Source: Pictodentalium vernedei (lineage: Eukaryota; Mollusca; Scaphopoda; Dentaliida; Dentaliidae). From it: a DNA stretch of 64,000 nt. The notes under the pieces were generated by a model, which worked only from the letters and a program-made list of their open reading frames with translations, ran no database searches and was not told where the DNA came from. Positions within the stretch are counted from its first letter, which is position 1. Each line of letters opens with the position of its first letter. Shown in pieces: positions 34,775 through 46,290 of this stretch. The position numbers and the translations under genes were made by a program. The stretch covers positions 62,671,084 to 62,735,083 of the forward strand of contig CM062296.1 in the NCBI GenBank assembly GCA_031216915.1. The letters run 5' to 3'.

Positions 34775-34950
34775 TATTTACCTACGATCGGGTTGTCCAA
34801 GTAATTTGCGAACTTTGACTTTTTTAGTTCGCATTTAGCCTTCACTTAGATCAGACACATTTTTATTTAATTAAATATCACTGCACTATACAAACAGTTC
34901 CCACTTCCCGAATCAGCATGAGGCATAGAAAAGAAATATCGTGTGAAATA

Positions 34951-36534
34951 TACTACTCAAAGTTTCCTAAGCACCAAGTACACAACTACCTGTTTTACGT
35001 TTTAGTTGAAATATTGTAATGAAAAGTGTATAGGCCTTAATTTTTTATTTAATTATATCTATAATGAATTAAGTACAGAAACTAAGATTTTATTTGAGTT
35101 TGACTTTATTTTTTTAGCTTTTGAATACGATAACCATGGAAATTGGATATTATTGGTAAAAGAGGAAATTTTTCAAATCTGCGAAAAAGTTGACGAAGCG
35201 AACAGGTATGGTTTCAATATCGAGTATGAGACCCATTACTGTTAATTACAGCCTGACAACGCCTTCTGATGCTCCCAATCAGGTTCCTGGTGGTCCAATG
35301 TGGGATGTTGTTCCATTCTTGGACCAGCATGACACCAAGGTCTTGGAAACTTCTTGGCTGGACTGAACGGGCTGAAATTGCAGGCTGCAACTCATTCCAG
35401 ATATGTTCGATTGGATTGAGGTTAGGGTGTCTTGCTGGCCAGTCCATATTCTCAATCCCCTCCCTCTGTCGGTACTCCTCGGCAGCACGGGCAACATGAG
35501 GACCGGCGTTATCGTCCATCAGAATTAATCTACCACCCACTGCACCTGCATACAATCTGACGTGGACATTCAGGATCTCACCAATATATGTTCTGCAGTC
35601 AATGTACCACGTTCAAGGACACAGAGCTCTGTACGTCCATCCCTGCCGATGCCTCCCCAGACCATGAATGACCCTCCACCATAGCGGTCATCCTTAGCAA
35701 TGTTGGCTGCATGGAATCGCTGTCCTAGTCTTCTCCATACCCTATAACGCCTATCTGGGTGGTCTAGGCAGTACCTTGACTCATCTGTAAAAACGACAGG
35801 TCGTGAACCTTCTCTGGTCTATTCAAGGTGGTCCATGGCCATTCATATCGTGCCTGGCGGTGATTCTCAGACAGCGGAAGGTGAATACATAGTCTTCACG
35901 ATCAGAGGCCACCTTCGTGCAACCTTGCCCGGATAGTCTGCGTCGAAACATTTACTCTGGATGCATTCTGACGGTCACTGCGAAGCTGTGTTGCTGTCAC
36001 AAAGCGGTTTCTTCGGGCCTGAATGATAAAAAACCGGTCTTCAGCTGTAGATGTTGCCCTGTCTCTGCAACCACCATGCCGTCGTATTGGTGTGCCATAC
36101 TGCTGAAATCTTGCCCAGGCTCTGGTGACCACCGTATTGTGCACACCAAGGGCTTCACCAACCTGACGATGGGTAGACCGTTGCTCCACCATCTCTACAG
36201 TCCGCCACATTTCTGCTTCAGACAAATGTCTTCTTACATTTGCGTTTGCCATATTCAATCATTAAATCACAAGGGTTTGTGTTGAAATGAAGACTGAATA
36301 CCCTACACATGTCATGTATATGTAGACAGTACATGAAAACATCATGAAAATCAAGGGGTACATACTTTCCATGACCGTCACGAAAAGTCTGCTTGTCAAG
36401 AGAGTTAATGTAAACACTGGGGACCATCTCAATACATTCCTCAATCACATCCACCAAAAATATCGCAAATATGTCACAAGCAAATTTCACAATGATGTGT
36501 TAAATATTTGGTGCTTAGCAAACTTTGAGTAGTA
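34951..36534 (-). mobile_element. Tc1-like transposon, copy A (both ends present)
   Basis: Ends TACTACTCAAAGTTTCCTAA and TTAGCAAACTTTGAGTAGTA are inverted repeats, flanked by TA at 34949-34950 and 36535-36536. Length is 1,584 bp, normal for Tc1/mariner. The transposase lies on the minus strand. The flank 34775-34950 is also repeated, inverted, at 38882-39050, so copies A and B were duplicated together with flanking DNA. Confidence 0.9.
35214..36258 (-). pseudogene. Tc1-like DD34E transposase, copy A, broken
   Basis: Cut-and-paste transposase of the Tc1 family. From ATG 36258 a helix-turn-helix region (TVEMVEQRSTHRQVGEALGV, then a second block RRNRFVTATQLRSDRQNAS) runs to a stop at about 35902. 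The first catalytic Asp is in FTDESRYCLDH (about 35759-35792). The second and third residues lie in the frame 35555-35214 (LMDDNAGPHVAR and LNPIEHIWNEL), with 34 residues between Asp and Glu. The frame is broken after the HTH region and again before the last segment. Family length is about 340 residues. All three acidic residues are still encoded, in different frames. Confidence 0.9.
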
Positions 36535-36536
36535 TA

Positions 36537-37597
36537 CAAAGCCGCGGTTTTCATCAGTCCAGTGAATTTAGATTACTTCAGAGGTTAATCACCTCGTACC
36601 ATTGATATTGGCTACACCACAGTTCCAATTTAAGTGAAGATGTCTGTTATTCAAACGGAATGCGCTTGAAAGGCTGACCTTTTGCAACTGATTGAAAGAT
36701 CTGGACTCAACAACAAGTTTCGAGCGACATAACTTACAGTTGTTTATATGCTTGTTTATTTATTTTTTTTTTTTTAATTTTTCTAGTTTTATAAAACCTT
36801 ATCATGACTCCAGGTTGAAAAATAAGTTAAACGAATCTTTGAAAATATTTCCAGATGTTTTTGCAAAATCGATCCAGCGACAACCCAAAACAGGGATTTG
36901 TGTATACACCCCGAAAATTTGCATATGTATTTTTAAATTATTACGCATGAGAACAAAATGCGGCAATTGGAACATATCAGAATTTACAATAAACTTTTCT
37001 CACAAATAATCATATTTATGTAACATGTTGGTTGCAAATGGATAGTGATAAAATACACAAACACGGTGAGGTGAGCCGTTACTCTCAAGAAATGATAATA
37101 GCGCCCTGTAGTGTCCCCACTAAAAATAATGTACACTTCTGTGATCTCGCATTTCCTTTGGACGTTCTGAAATGATAATACGATATTCAGCGGCTTAAAA
37201 GTAGTACAGGGTATCATTGAGGATCAACCACCCATCACGCATATCGCGTTAACCTCCACCGATCACTCACATGCACAGGTGTTACTGGTGCGTCACTGAT
37301 GACTCACGTGCATCCTTCAGCCCCAAACGACGCCGATGACGCATCGGTCTCAGCAAAAATGGAAAAAAAACATAAACAACAAAACAAAACATGGGGAATG
37401 CATCACCGATCTGGCCAGCATGAGTTGGCTAGCATGAGATCACTGGGGGGTTTTCATTACGTGTCCCGCTAATCAAACGGGAAAGGAAGTCAGCATCCCC
37501 TGAGGAAATCGGAAAACTGTTCAATGATTCAGAAATACATGCATTAATCAACTGTCTGAACAAAAATAAAACTACAACTGTTTTTAACTTGAGGGCG
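36537..37597. repeat. Centre of third-level insert, diverged copy of the outer arm
   Basis: 36545-37100 resembles 22990-23520 (TCATCAGTCCAGTGAA, ATTCAAACGGAATGC, GAAGGCTGACCTT, ATCATATTTATGTA..TTGGTTGCAA). The divergence is much greater than between the two outer arms. The remainder is unrecognised. It indicates repeated rounds of duplication of one family. Confidence 0.55.
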
Positions 37598-38620
37598 TGA
37601 AGACATTTGTCTGAAGCAGAAGTGTGGTGGGCTTTTGGGATGGTGGAGCAAGGGGCCACCCATCGTCAGGTTGGTGAAGCCCTTTGTGTGCACAATATGG
37701 TGGTCACCAGAGCCTAGGCAAGATTTCAGCAGTATGACACACCAATAAGACGGCATGGTGGTAGCAGAGACAGGGCAACATCTACAGCTGAAGGCCGGAT
37801 TTTGATCACTCAGGCCCGTAGGAACCGCTTTGCGACAGCAACACAGCTTCGCAGTGACCGTCAGAATGCATCCGGGGTAAATGTTTCGATGCAGACTATC
37901 CGGGCAAGGTTGCACGAAGGTAACCTTCGATCGAGAAGACCATGTATTCACATTCCACTGTCCCAGAACCACCGCCAGGCACGATATGAATGGGCCATGG
38001 ACCACGTTAGATGGACCAGAGAAGATTGGCGACCTGTCGTTTTTACAGATGAGTCAAGGTACTGCCTAGACCACACAGATAGGCGTCCTGGGGTATGGAG
38101 AAGACTAGGAGAGCGATTCCATGCAGCCAACATTGCTGAGCATGGCCGCTATGGTGGAGGGTCAATCATGGTCTGGGGCGGCATCAGCAGGGATGGACGT
38201 ACAAAGCCCTGTGTCCTTGAACGTGGTACATTGACTGCACAACTATATATTGATGAGATCCTGAATGTCCACGTCAGATTCTATGCAGGTGTAGTGGGTG
38301 ATAGATTCATTCTGATGGACGATAATGCCGGTCCTCATGTTGCCCGTGCTGACGGGGAGTACCGACAGAGGGTGGGGATTGAGCGTATGGATTGCCAGCA
38401 AGACTCCCTGACCTCAATCCAATCGAACATGTCTGGAATGAGTTGCAACTTGCAAGTTCAGCCCGTCCAGTCCAGCCAAGAAGTGTCCAGGAGCTTGATG
38501 CCATGCTGGTTCAAGAATGGAACAACATCCCACAAAGGACCACCAGGAACCTGATTGGGAGCATCAGAAGGCGTTGCCAAGCTGTAATTAACAGTAATGG
38601 GTCTCATACTCGACACTGCA
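37598..38620 (+). pseudogene. Tc1-like DD34E transposase, copy B, broken
   Basis: Same family as copy A and inverted relative to it. A 250-codon frame from 37802 holds the second HTH block (RRNRFATATQLRSDRQNAS), the first Asp (VVFTDESRYCLDH), the VWGGISRDGRTKPCVL segment and LMDDNAGPHVARA. The frame then shifts near 38390. The Glu region (LPDLNPIEHVWNEL) and C-terminus (SIRRRCQAVINSNGSHTR) follow in the 38392 frame. The N-terminal HTH part (37598-37800) has an in-frame stop near 37717, and the start codon is missing. It is better preserved over the catalytic core than copy A. Confidence 0.9.
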
Positions 38621-38881
38621 GGCATATCAGTTCGCTCCGTCAACTTTTTGGCAGATTTGAAAAATTTCCTCTTTTACCAATAATATCCATTTTCCATGGT
38701 TATCGTATTCAAAAGCTAAAAAATAAAGTCAAACACAAATAAAATCTTAGTTTCTGTACTCAAATCATTATAGATAAAATTAAATAAAAAATTTAGGCCT
38801 ATACACTTTTCATTACAATATTTCAACTAAAACGTAAAACAGGTAGTTGTGTACTTGGTGCTTAGCAAACTTTGAGTAGTA
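37598..38881 (+). mobile_element. Tc1-like transposon, copy B (5' end missing)
   Basis: Right end CTTAGCAAACTTTGAGTAGT is present at 38860-38881, followed by TA. The left terminal repeat is absent, and similarity starts inside the transposase at AGACATTTGTCTGAAGCAGA. Orientation is opposite to copy A. Confidence 0.85.
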
Positions 38882-39049
38882 TATTTCCCACGATATTTCT
38901 TTTCTATGCCTCATGCTGATTCGGGAAGTGGGAACTGTTTGTATAGTGCAGTGATATTTAATTAAATAAAAATGTGTCTGATCTATGTGAAGGCTAAATG
39001 CGAACTAAAAAGTCAAAGTTCGCAAATTACTAGGACAATCCGATCGTAG

Positions 39050-39345
39050 GTAAAACAGGTTATCAATTACAAAACCATATAGCTTGTAATGTTATTGAAT
39101 CTATTGGCCTATTAATACCAGTTACTTCAAATACAGCTTTCAAGCATTTAGTCACAACCACTTGATTGGGACCAACACTCTCTGTCGCTGCACAGACGAT
39201 GTACAATTAGTCAGCTATACCTTGAATTCATTAATTTTTTCCACAAAACGCCCACGTGGTAGAGATTCCACTCAGCCAGTAATCAACATTCTGCTTAGAG
39301 AAAACACCATAACTCTATGCCGACTATTTGTAACGAACAGTCGCT
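39050..39345 (-). repeat. Terminal inverted repeat of third-level insert, right
   Basis: Reverse complement of 31600-31890; the ends TCTATGCCGACTA match GTCAGCATAGA of the left end. Confidence 0.85.
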
Positions 39346-41718
39346 CTTAAAAAACAACTCTCAAGTTTCTGATTTGACTCGGCTAAAGGGAAGGGAGATA
39401 ATAAACTTTTTTTCTTCAGATGTGATTGGAATGTTATTTTTGAGAGTTTCTGCACCGCTTCGTCGTGTTTAATATATTATCTGACAATCTGTTGCAACCA
39501 ATATCTACATAAATACGATTATTACTGAAAGTATTGAACAAATTCTATGTATTCCAAGTTCCGCATTTTTACAGTCTTAAAGATGTGAAAATACAACTTT
39601 ACACTACCGTGAATGTCTTCAAAAGACTCATATCTGATGCTGTCGCTGGCGCTTGTTTAATATTGTTTACAATTTGGAGTAACGGTAAGTTTTAAAATGA
39701 ATGAAATATTTAGTCTTGGTGTTTCAAGTCATTAGCAATTTGTAGTGCGTTCCAGATCAAATTTAGTCCAGTGAACAAGGTCAGTCTTCCACGGGCATAC
39801 CTTTTGAATTCCAGGCACTGCCACCTCGATTGGAACTCAAGTGAAAATCACCGGTATGATCTCATTACCCTCTGAAGTTATATTCAAGGACATTCCAATG
39901 GATTGATGAAATCCGTGACTTTCGCTTAATGCATTCACTATATTTCTCATCAACTGTGGTTTTTGTCTATAAGGCAAATCTGCGGTGTGTGTTGTATTAT
40001 TTGGTAGCGCAGTGATTATTAATGTTTAATATGTATTAGGTTACATCTGAAGTGAAAACTCCACTGGTTGACAAAACAGGCGCGTCGCCATGATATCAAA
40101 GTTAGGGGAGGGGTAAGAGTAATATCTGGGGGTTGGGGAGGGTGGGGGGGGGGGGGTCGTACAGAATAAGAATGCGTAGCACCATCCGAACCGTGTGCAG
40201 CGGCGAGATGGCGGCGATCACAAGGGGGAGGGGGGGGGGTCCACTTCTGGGAGGAGGTGGTCCGGAATGCTGGGACAAAAAATGAAATTCGAAATGAAAA
40301 AAAGCAATTTCTCTGACTCTGAGTCCAAGTGTGTGTTGGATTTTCTATCGATGCGGCAAACATCTTGCAGGTATAAATATCCAGATGTTAAATGTTATTG
40401 CATGATGTTGCCTATATGAGTTAGCATGAAGGGCTGGGGCGGGGGGGGGGGGGCACGCGCCCTCAGCCTCCCCCTGGCTACGCCACTATGAGAAACTTTG
40501 AACAAATGGAATGTTTGGCATGTATTAAGGTTCAATATCCAGGCGCATAAAGGCGAAGTTTTGGCTTTTATGGAATCTACAATGGGTTTGGAGGTGTCGA
40601 TAGACCGACTTGGTGCTGTTGTAAAGTGGTGTACGAACAAGTGCTGGGAACCGCCCATTACAGCACTAGGCATTATAGGTTAGACCGAGTTGGAATCTCC
40701 CCGTCTGGCGCAAAGGACCTGACCCTCAATGTCCGCGTTCACGACCAGATGTGTATACGAGTCAGCTCTGTATACTTCCGTGAAAACCGATTCAGTGGCT
40801 AACCTCTGGTGTCAGTTCCGAAAGAAATTTGAATATTACACACTATTTAGAAAAAAAAGGCATACTGCATGTGTATTAAAAATGTAATGAAAAGGAATTA
40901 TCCTGTTTGTTGGAAACACCTGGTCTCAATGTCCGCCACCACCAACAAATAGGGCACACAAGCTGGCATTGTATGCCACAAGGGTGTCTATTACAATTTC
41001 GCTTTAGATATTATCTGTTGAATTAGGTCCAATTGTTTCATGAATTGTCATATTTATTGGATATAAATTCCGTATTTTTTAGAAAACCTACATCACTAGC
41101 GCATTTGTCTGAAAAAGTTTAAACAACAGTTTCTTTTGAGTTTATAGTGTTCGATAAACGAATTGTTAGAGAGAATTATGTGTCCTATCCATATGGGTTT
41201 TAGTCTTTATCATGTTCTGAAATATAATGATAAACTTGTAAATATTTTCTCAGATATCTTGTGCATAAAATGTTTCCATGTAATTAAAATAAGCAATAGT
41301 AAATAAAAAAAATAAACATATATCTTACTTGTTTGTTATCGATGGTACGAAATTGGTCATAAAAATGGATAATTCCAGTGAATCAGTGCCTCCATATCTT
41401 GAACACCTGCAAGTTTAATTACCAAGAATACTCGGGTAAGGTCGTCGTACAATATGTGACGCGGCGTGTCAAGACTCTAAAACAATAAGATTTATCCCCA
41501 GACAATAGTCAGAATCGTGACTCACCCTCTTGAACACCTATGATATCAAAACCCCCATACAATAGGCAAACAATGGGAGAATAAAGGGACAATAGGCCGA
41601 GATGGCGGACTTGTATAGAGCATATAGGAAAAAAATTCTCTCCTCAAAACATGATGGCGGATTTTGTACAGAGTCTATGGGGATGAAGTGTTCTAGACGG
41701 ACGGGAGGTACCGCTCCC
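39345..41718 (-). repeat. Giant inverted repeat, right outer arm
   Basis: Inverted partner of 21150-23605. It carries an extra block of about 75 bp at 40422-40496 that the left arm lacks, and a G run at about 40146-40157. It ends in GGACGGGAGGTACCGC, where the tandem array begins. Confidence 0.88.
40422..40496. mobile_element. Small G-rich insertion in right outer arm
   Basis: Absent from the left arm. Contains GGGCTGGGGCGG, a G run (about 40439-40454) and CCTGGCTACGCCACTA. Together with the GGGCGCAGAT/G-run arms at 1.6 and 2.4 kb it may belong to one G-rich element class. No target duplication is resolved. Confidence 0.4.
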
Positions 41719-41719
41719 A

Positions 41720-42925
41720 CCCATGCGTTTACAGTCGCCTTGGACTGGTCGTAATACACGCGTGGGCAATGACGCCCGCCTATACGTTTACTGTACAGTA
41801 CAGTCGCCTTAAACTGGTCGTATTACACGCGCGGACAGTGATGCCCGCCCATGCGTTTACCATACAGTACAGTCGCCTTAAACTGGCCGTAATACACTCG
41901 TGGCAGTGATGCCAGCCCATGCGTTTACCACAGAGTACAGCCGCCCTGGACTGGTAGTAATACACGCATGGGCAGTGATGGCCGCCCATGCGTTTAACAT
42001 ACAGTACAGTCGCCTTGGACTGGGCGTAATACACGCGTGGGCAGTGACGTCCGCCCAAGCGTTTACCATACAGTACAGTCGCATTGGACTGGTAGTAATA
42101 CACGCGTGGGCAGTGATGGCCGCCCATGCGTTTAACATACAGTACAGTGGCCTTAGACTGGGCGTAATACACGTGCGGGCAGTGACGCCCGCCCAGGCGT
42201 TTACCATACAGTACAGTCGCCTTGGACTGGTAGTAATACACGCGTGGGCAGTGATGGCCGCCCATGCGTTAAACATACAGTACAGTCGCCTTGGACTGGG
42301 CATAATACACGCTTGTGGGCAGTGATGCCCGCCCATATGTTTACCATACAGTACAGTCGCCTTGAATTCGTCGTAATACACGCGTGGGCAGTGACACTTG
42401 CCTACGCGCCTAACATACAGTACAGTTGCCTTGGACTAGTCGTAATACACGCGTGGGCAGTGATACCCACCCGCGCGCTTAACATGCAGTACAGTCGTCT
42501 TGGACTTGTCGTAATACATGCGTGGGCAGTGATGCCAGCCCTTGCGTTTACCATACAGTATAGTCGCCTTGTACTGGTCGTAATACACGAGTGGGCAGTG
42601 ACGCTCGCCCGTGCGTTCACCACACAGTACAGTCACCTTAGACCGGTCATAATACACGCGAGGGCAGTGATGCCCGCCCATGCGTTTACCATACAGTATA
42701 GTCGCCTTGTATCGGTCGTAATACAGTGATGCCCGCCCATGCGTTTACCATACAGTATAGTCGCCTTGTATCGGTCGTAATGCAGTGATGCCCGCCCATG
42801 CGTTTACCATACAGTATAGTCGCCTTGTATCGGTCGTAATGCAGTGATGTCCGCCCATGCCTTTACCATACAGTATAGTCGCCTTGTATCGGTCGTAATG
42901 CAGTGATGCCCGCCCATGCGTTTAC
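41720..42925 (+). repeat. Tandem array of MITE-terminal monomers
   Basis: About 19 units. The first 14-15 are 66-77 bp, mostly about 70 bp; the last four are 58-59 bp and nearly identical. Typical unit: CCCATGCGTTTACCATACAG, TACAGTCGCCTTGGACTGG, TCGTAATACACGCGTGGGCA, GTGATGCCCGC. Units reading TTTACCAT with GGTAGTAATAC alternate with units reading TTTAACAT with GGGCGTAATAC between about 41918 and 42333, a dimeric higher-order pattern. The 58-bp units lack the CACGCGTGGGCA stretch. Each monomer matches the terminal part of the MITEs at 12825 and 20091. Long open frames on both strands are repeat artefacts. Confidence 0.92.
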
Positions 42926-43030
42926 CAGATAATAGAAATCATCATCAACAATTAATGAAGCCCCGGGTTGTACACGATGCTTCATTAATAAAAATTTGAA
43001 AATGATTCCTACAAACCTGTATTTAGAGTA
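42926..43030. mobile_element. MITE body continuing the array
   Basis: After the last monomer (GCGTTTACCAGATAATAG) the sequence continues as the MITE interior: ATCATCATCAACAATTAATG, AAGCCCCGGGTTGTACACG, TGCTTCATTAAT. So the array sits at the end of a MITE copy. Confidence 0.75.
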
Positions 43031-43790
43031 GCAACTGTCTGTGCCATCATTCGATTCAGAAAGAGAACGTTTTCTACAGTTACTTGCACTTATTGAAAAC
43101 TGTTTACTCATGTCATGTCGAGGGCTGCGTTTTAATAATAAATATAAAATGATAAATCACCAACTCAGCGAAATAAATTACATATATCCCTAGTTTATTT
43201 ACGTGAAAGTTCCATCTGCATGGGAATGGTGGGAAGCCAGTCGCGTTGACTATACTGTCTCTACGCAGCAGTAATGTACCCACAGCTTCAGCTTGTACCG
43301 TAAATTTATTATTGTGAAAAACGTTCTAACAACTTTGTGCCTGTTTACAGGAACCCCACAGCGGCCCCATATACCCACACCAGAAATACGTATTCCAGAA
43401 CAGTATTCTCTACAAAGTCATAGCGATTTATTTGTTTAGCGAGCACTTTCCTGAGAGAAATCACGTGATATCCGGTGTTCAGTTGGCTATTACAATGCAA
43501 TTGCCCTTACCCCTTTTTGAGAATGGTGGGTCGAAATCAACAAATAAACAAATGTCAAATACGTTCGTTTTCTGTTGCAACCCTGCTCGCATCTTAGTTT
43601 TGCGTGATATTTACATGTACACATCGCAGGTTCGAATTCTGTCCGGTTCGAGATTTGTCAATAGGCTTAGTTGATCTTGTTATTTCAGATCGAACTCTCC
43701 TGATTTCGTTGTAGCTTGAGAGATTCAGCGATTGCCAAAGATAACCATCATCGAAAAACCACATTTATCTGATAACCATAGAGTATAACA
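43031..43790. other. Spacer, nothing recognised
   Basis: Short frames without domains; no repeat identified. Confidence 0.35.
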
Positions 43791-43791
43791 A

Positions 43792-43822
43792 CCGTTGTAT
43801 ATACTTGAAGTATATACAACGG
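43792..43822. repeat. Short perfect palindrome
   Basis: CCGTTGTATATACTT and its complement with almost no loop, followed by a further GTTGTATATA. Confidence 0.75.
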
Positions 43823-43829
43823 GTGTTGT

Positions 43830-44510
43830 ATATAATTATAATTTATGCGAACGACCTCTGACCTCTTTCAATTCCATTTTCATTCATTCATTCATAAAAC
43901 ATCGTTATATCACAGGGCAGGTTTTAATTGTACGCTTATTGCACTTTGTCAAAATCCTCTGATGGTGACATTTCTTATTTATTTTGCTTCAATAAAGGCA
44001 ACCTAAAATTTTGCTTCAAAACATTGTAGAAATTACTTGAATGTTAATAGTAATTAGTATGCGGCGACTGCGAACTATTTATAATCACGGCCTCGATCAA
44101 AAGTACTCGCGGAACTGCGCTAATTAAAAGTTCGTCTGCTCTACCTGAAAAAAAAACACTTCGTAAAAATTGTAAACAAACGCAAAATTATTTGTTATAT
44201 TGGGACTACAGCATAAAACACGGAAGAAAACTGGAACTATGTCAAAAAAAGAATAACTCTACTGAAACACCGTTTTGTTACTGTTAATAAAATAGTTGAA
44301 ATTTATTTTGTTCCAGCGCAGTTACATGATGCAAGAAGTGCAATCGCACTTTACAATCGCCGTCATCGATTTTGTAATGTATGGGACACAACTCTATGCG
44401 TCTTGTCCTATTTCTTTTGTCTCGTAGACTGGTTTTCTTTGGAGGCCCGTGGGAAGCATATATAAGTCGGGTAGACTCACGAGACGGGTGTCTGTATGTT
44501 ATCAGATAAA
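43830..44510. other. Spacer, nothing recognised
   Basis: Contains a short TTCA run near 43875-43895. No gene or dispersed repeat is recognised. Confidence 0.35.
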
Positions 44511-44511
44511 A

Positions 44512-44658
44512 ACAATAAACATATAGTGTGTTTTTATATCTGTGTTATACAACTCGTTGAAATATGGTTTATTTTTTCTCGGCGAAGCCTCGAAAAAATA
44601 AACCATATTTCAACTCGTTGTATAACACAGATATAAAAACACACTATATGTTTATTGT
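44512..44658. repeat. Long hairpin (about 67-bp arms)
   Basis: Arm ACAATAAACATATAGTGTG..AATATGGTTTATTTTTTC and its complement enclose TCGGCGAAGCC. The main difference is AACTCGTT against AACGAGTT in mid-arm. It stands alone, without other terminal repeats. Confidence 0.9.
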
Positions 44659-44752
44659 CTATATATAAACCGTTGATTATATTGGTCCGATATCATACAG
44701 ATATGCACGGACACTTAGCCCGTGAAGTAACAAAAAGAAAGACAGTTCGTCC

Positions 44753-44813
44753 CCTGAGTTCCAATGTGTTCTATGTGCCTACTGGCACGTAGAACATATT
44801 GGAACTGAGGGAA
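44753..44813. repeat. Hairpin of a two-copy family, copy 1
   Basis: CTGAGTTCCAATGTGTTCTA and complement around TGCCTACTGGCA. A close relative lies at 45850-45905. Confidence 0.82.
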
Positions 44814-45009
44814 CGAGTTGTTGAATTCACCAAATTTTGGGGTGTTAAATAAGTAATGAAAATAGGTGATGGGTTATTTTCGTTCTCATCACAAAGAAAA
44901 CAGTTATAATTTCTCACATTTTTGGTGTCCTTCTGTTTTTATGAACAAAGCTTTGAATATCAAAAAAGAAAAAATTATCAACTTTTTTTAGAATTGCCAA
45001 TTCGTTATT

Positions 45010-45350
45010 TGGGGTTTAACGACACTATTGACAGCCAGGGTCAACTCGTGCCAGATAGTTTTACAGGTGGGGGAATCCGGAGTACCGGGAGAGAAGCACC
45101 GAGCATCGGTCAGCAACTGTTAGAATCCCCAGCGTACTAACTCCGCACACAAGCATAGTTTGCATTGGTTTGAAGACAAGTGCACCGTTGAGGTGCAGTA
45201 CGCCTTAGTACACAACATCACCGTTCTCCAATGTCTGGCATCAGGATTAAGTGCCTTGCCAAAGGTCACAACACAGTTGTCCTTCAATGGGATCGAACCA
45301 TGAACCTTACGATTTAAAGTCCAATGCCATAAACACTGAACTACCGCGCT
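45010..45350 (-). mobile_element. tRNA-headed SINE with alternative tail
   Basis: On the minus strand a diverged tRNA head (GGTAGTTCAGTGTTTATGGC; GGTTCATGGTTCGATCCC) leads into the shared body. It ends in a different tail: GAGTTGACCCTGGCTGTCAA, then TAGTGTCGTTAAACCCC. It is immediately followed by another SINE. Confidence 0.8.
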
Positions 45351-45374
45351 TCGAAATCGCCCATTCCTAAAGAA

Positions 45375-45535
45375 GAGCAGTACGCATAGTACACGACGTC
45401 AACGTGTCCCCATGTAGGCAACCGGGATAAAGTGTCTTGCCCATGGGCACAACGCGGGTCGTCCCGGACGGGGATCGAACTCGGGACATCTGGCATAGAA
45501 GTCCAACAGTCTACCACTGAGCCACCGCGCTCCCA
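45375..45535 (-). mobile_element. tRNA-headed SINE, 3' truncated, adjacent to previous SINE
   Basis: Minus-strand head GGGAGCGCGGTGGCTCAGTG (A box) and CCGAGTTCGATCCCC (B box), then TGGGCAAGACACTT and the start of the body. It stops at about 45375 next to the head of the neighbouring SINE, so one inserted close to or into the other. Confidence 0.82.
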
Positions 45536-45849
45536 TAAAATGCAAATAAATATACAGCAAAATGAAGGTTGTGATGTGTAGAATACGAAAATATATGTGG
45601 GCGACTCGCATAGTTCACTCATGCATTTCTTTGAGAATCATTTGATTGACTTATGAAGTTATAGTTCCATTTCATCTATTTTATTACCCGTCTGTTCTAT
45701 AAAATCCCCTTCTTCAGCAACACTAAACCATGCGGAAAATGAAATTGTTGAATGAATATTTTTAAACAGAAGCGGAATTTCACTGGAATTTTCTACAAAT
45801 CGTGCAAAGCTATTACAATTTAAATCGCTCGCGATAGCTGAAAATCGCC

Positions 45850-45905
45850 CCATGAGTTCCAACGTGTTCTATGTGCCAGTAGGCACATAGAATACATTGA
45901 AACTT
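45850..45905. repeat. Hairpin of a two-copy family, copy 2
   Basis: ATGAGTTCCAACGTGTTCTA and complement around TGCCAGTAGGCA; diverged sister of 44753-44813. Confidence 0.8.
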
Positions 45906-46019
45906 AGTGGATGAAAGAACAACATGGGCTCCTCTCGCAAATTTGGTTGGCGATAAAATGTGTTGTTTTTGTTAATAGTTGTCAAATGAATTGCTGAGTG
46001 TCCATTTAATAATTGTGTT

Positions 46020-46290
46020 TTATAGACGTTAAGGTGCGTAATAAACACAGAAGGACACAGGCGTGTGAATGGCCTTCCAAAATTATTACCCAATTTTTCG
46101 CAGCAATAAATACGCAGAACGACACACACACGTGAATGGCCGGTGGCCTCTCGTTTTATTCTTCCGCGCTGTTACTCGTGCCATATCGATTAACCCATTC
46201 ATGTGGTTCTGTGTATTTATTGCTGCGAAAAATTGAGTAATAATTTTGGAATACCAACTTCCGATTCACCAGTGGAGAGAATGGTATTCA
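46020..46290. repeat. Imperfect inverted repeat
   Basis: 46075-46130 (CCAAAATTATTACCCAATTT, TTCGCAGCAATAAATACG) is inverted at 46203-46262 (TGTATTTATTGCTGCG, AAAATTGAGTAATAATTTTGG). The loop is rich in GGCCGGTGGCC. A fragment of the right side occurs at 34735-34775. Confidence 0.7.

Larger units (their letters stand above)
31600..39345. mobile_element. Third-level inverted insertion in the right arm
   Basis: The left side of the giant repeat joins its outer and inner arms directly near 23600, whereas here 7.7 kb separates them. The insert begins GTCAGCATAGAGTTAAGGTG and ends CATAACTCTATGCCGAC; its terminal 290 bp are inverted repeats (31600-31890 and 39050-39345). The flanking tetramer ACTA occurs on both sides and may be the target duplication. 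Inside are two opposed Tc1-like copies. It looks like a composite foldback element. Confidence 0.65.

Noticed and set aside
21150-41718. Assembly artefact as the explanation of the giant inverted repeat
   Set aside because: The arms differ by many substitutions, indels and independent insertions, which a simple assembly fold would not produce. Raw reads would still be needed for proof.
41780-42729. Open frames of 141-167 codons on both strands in the tandem array
   Set aside because: They exist because the monomer length and content leave frames open. The translations are repeats of the monomer in several frames and have no domain.
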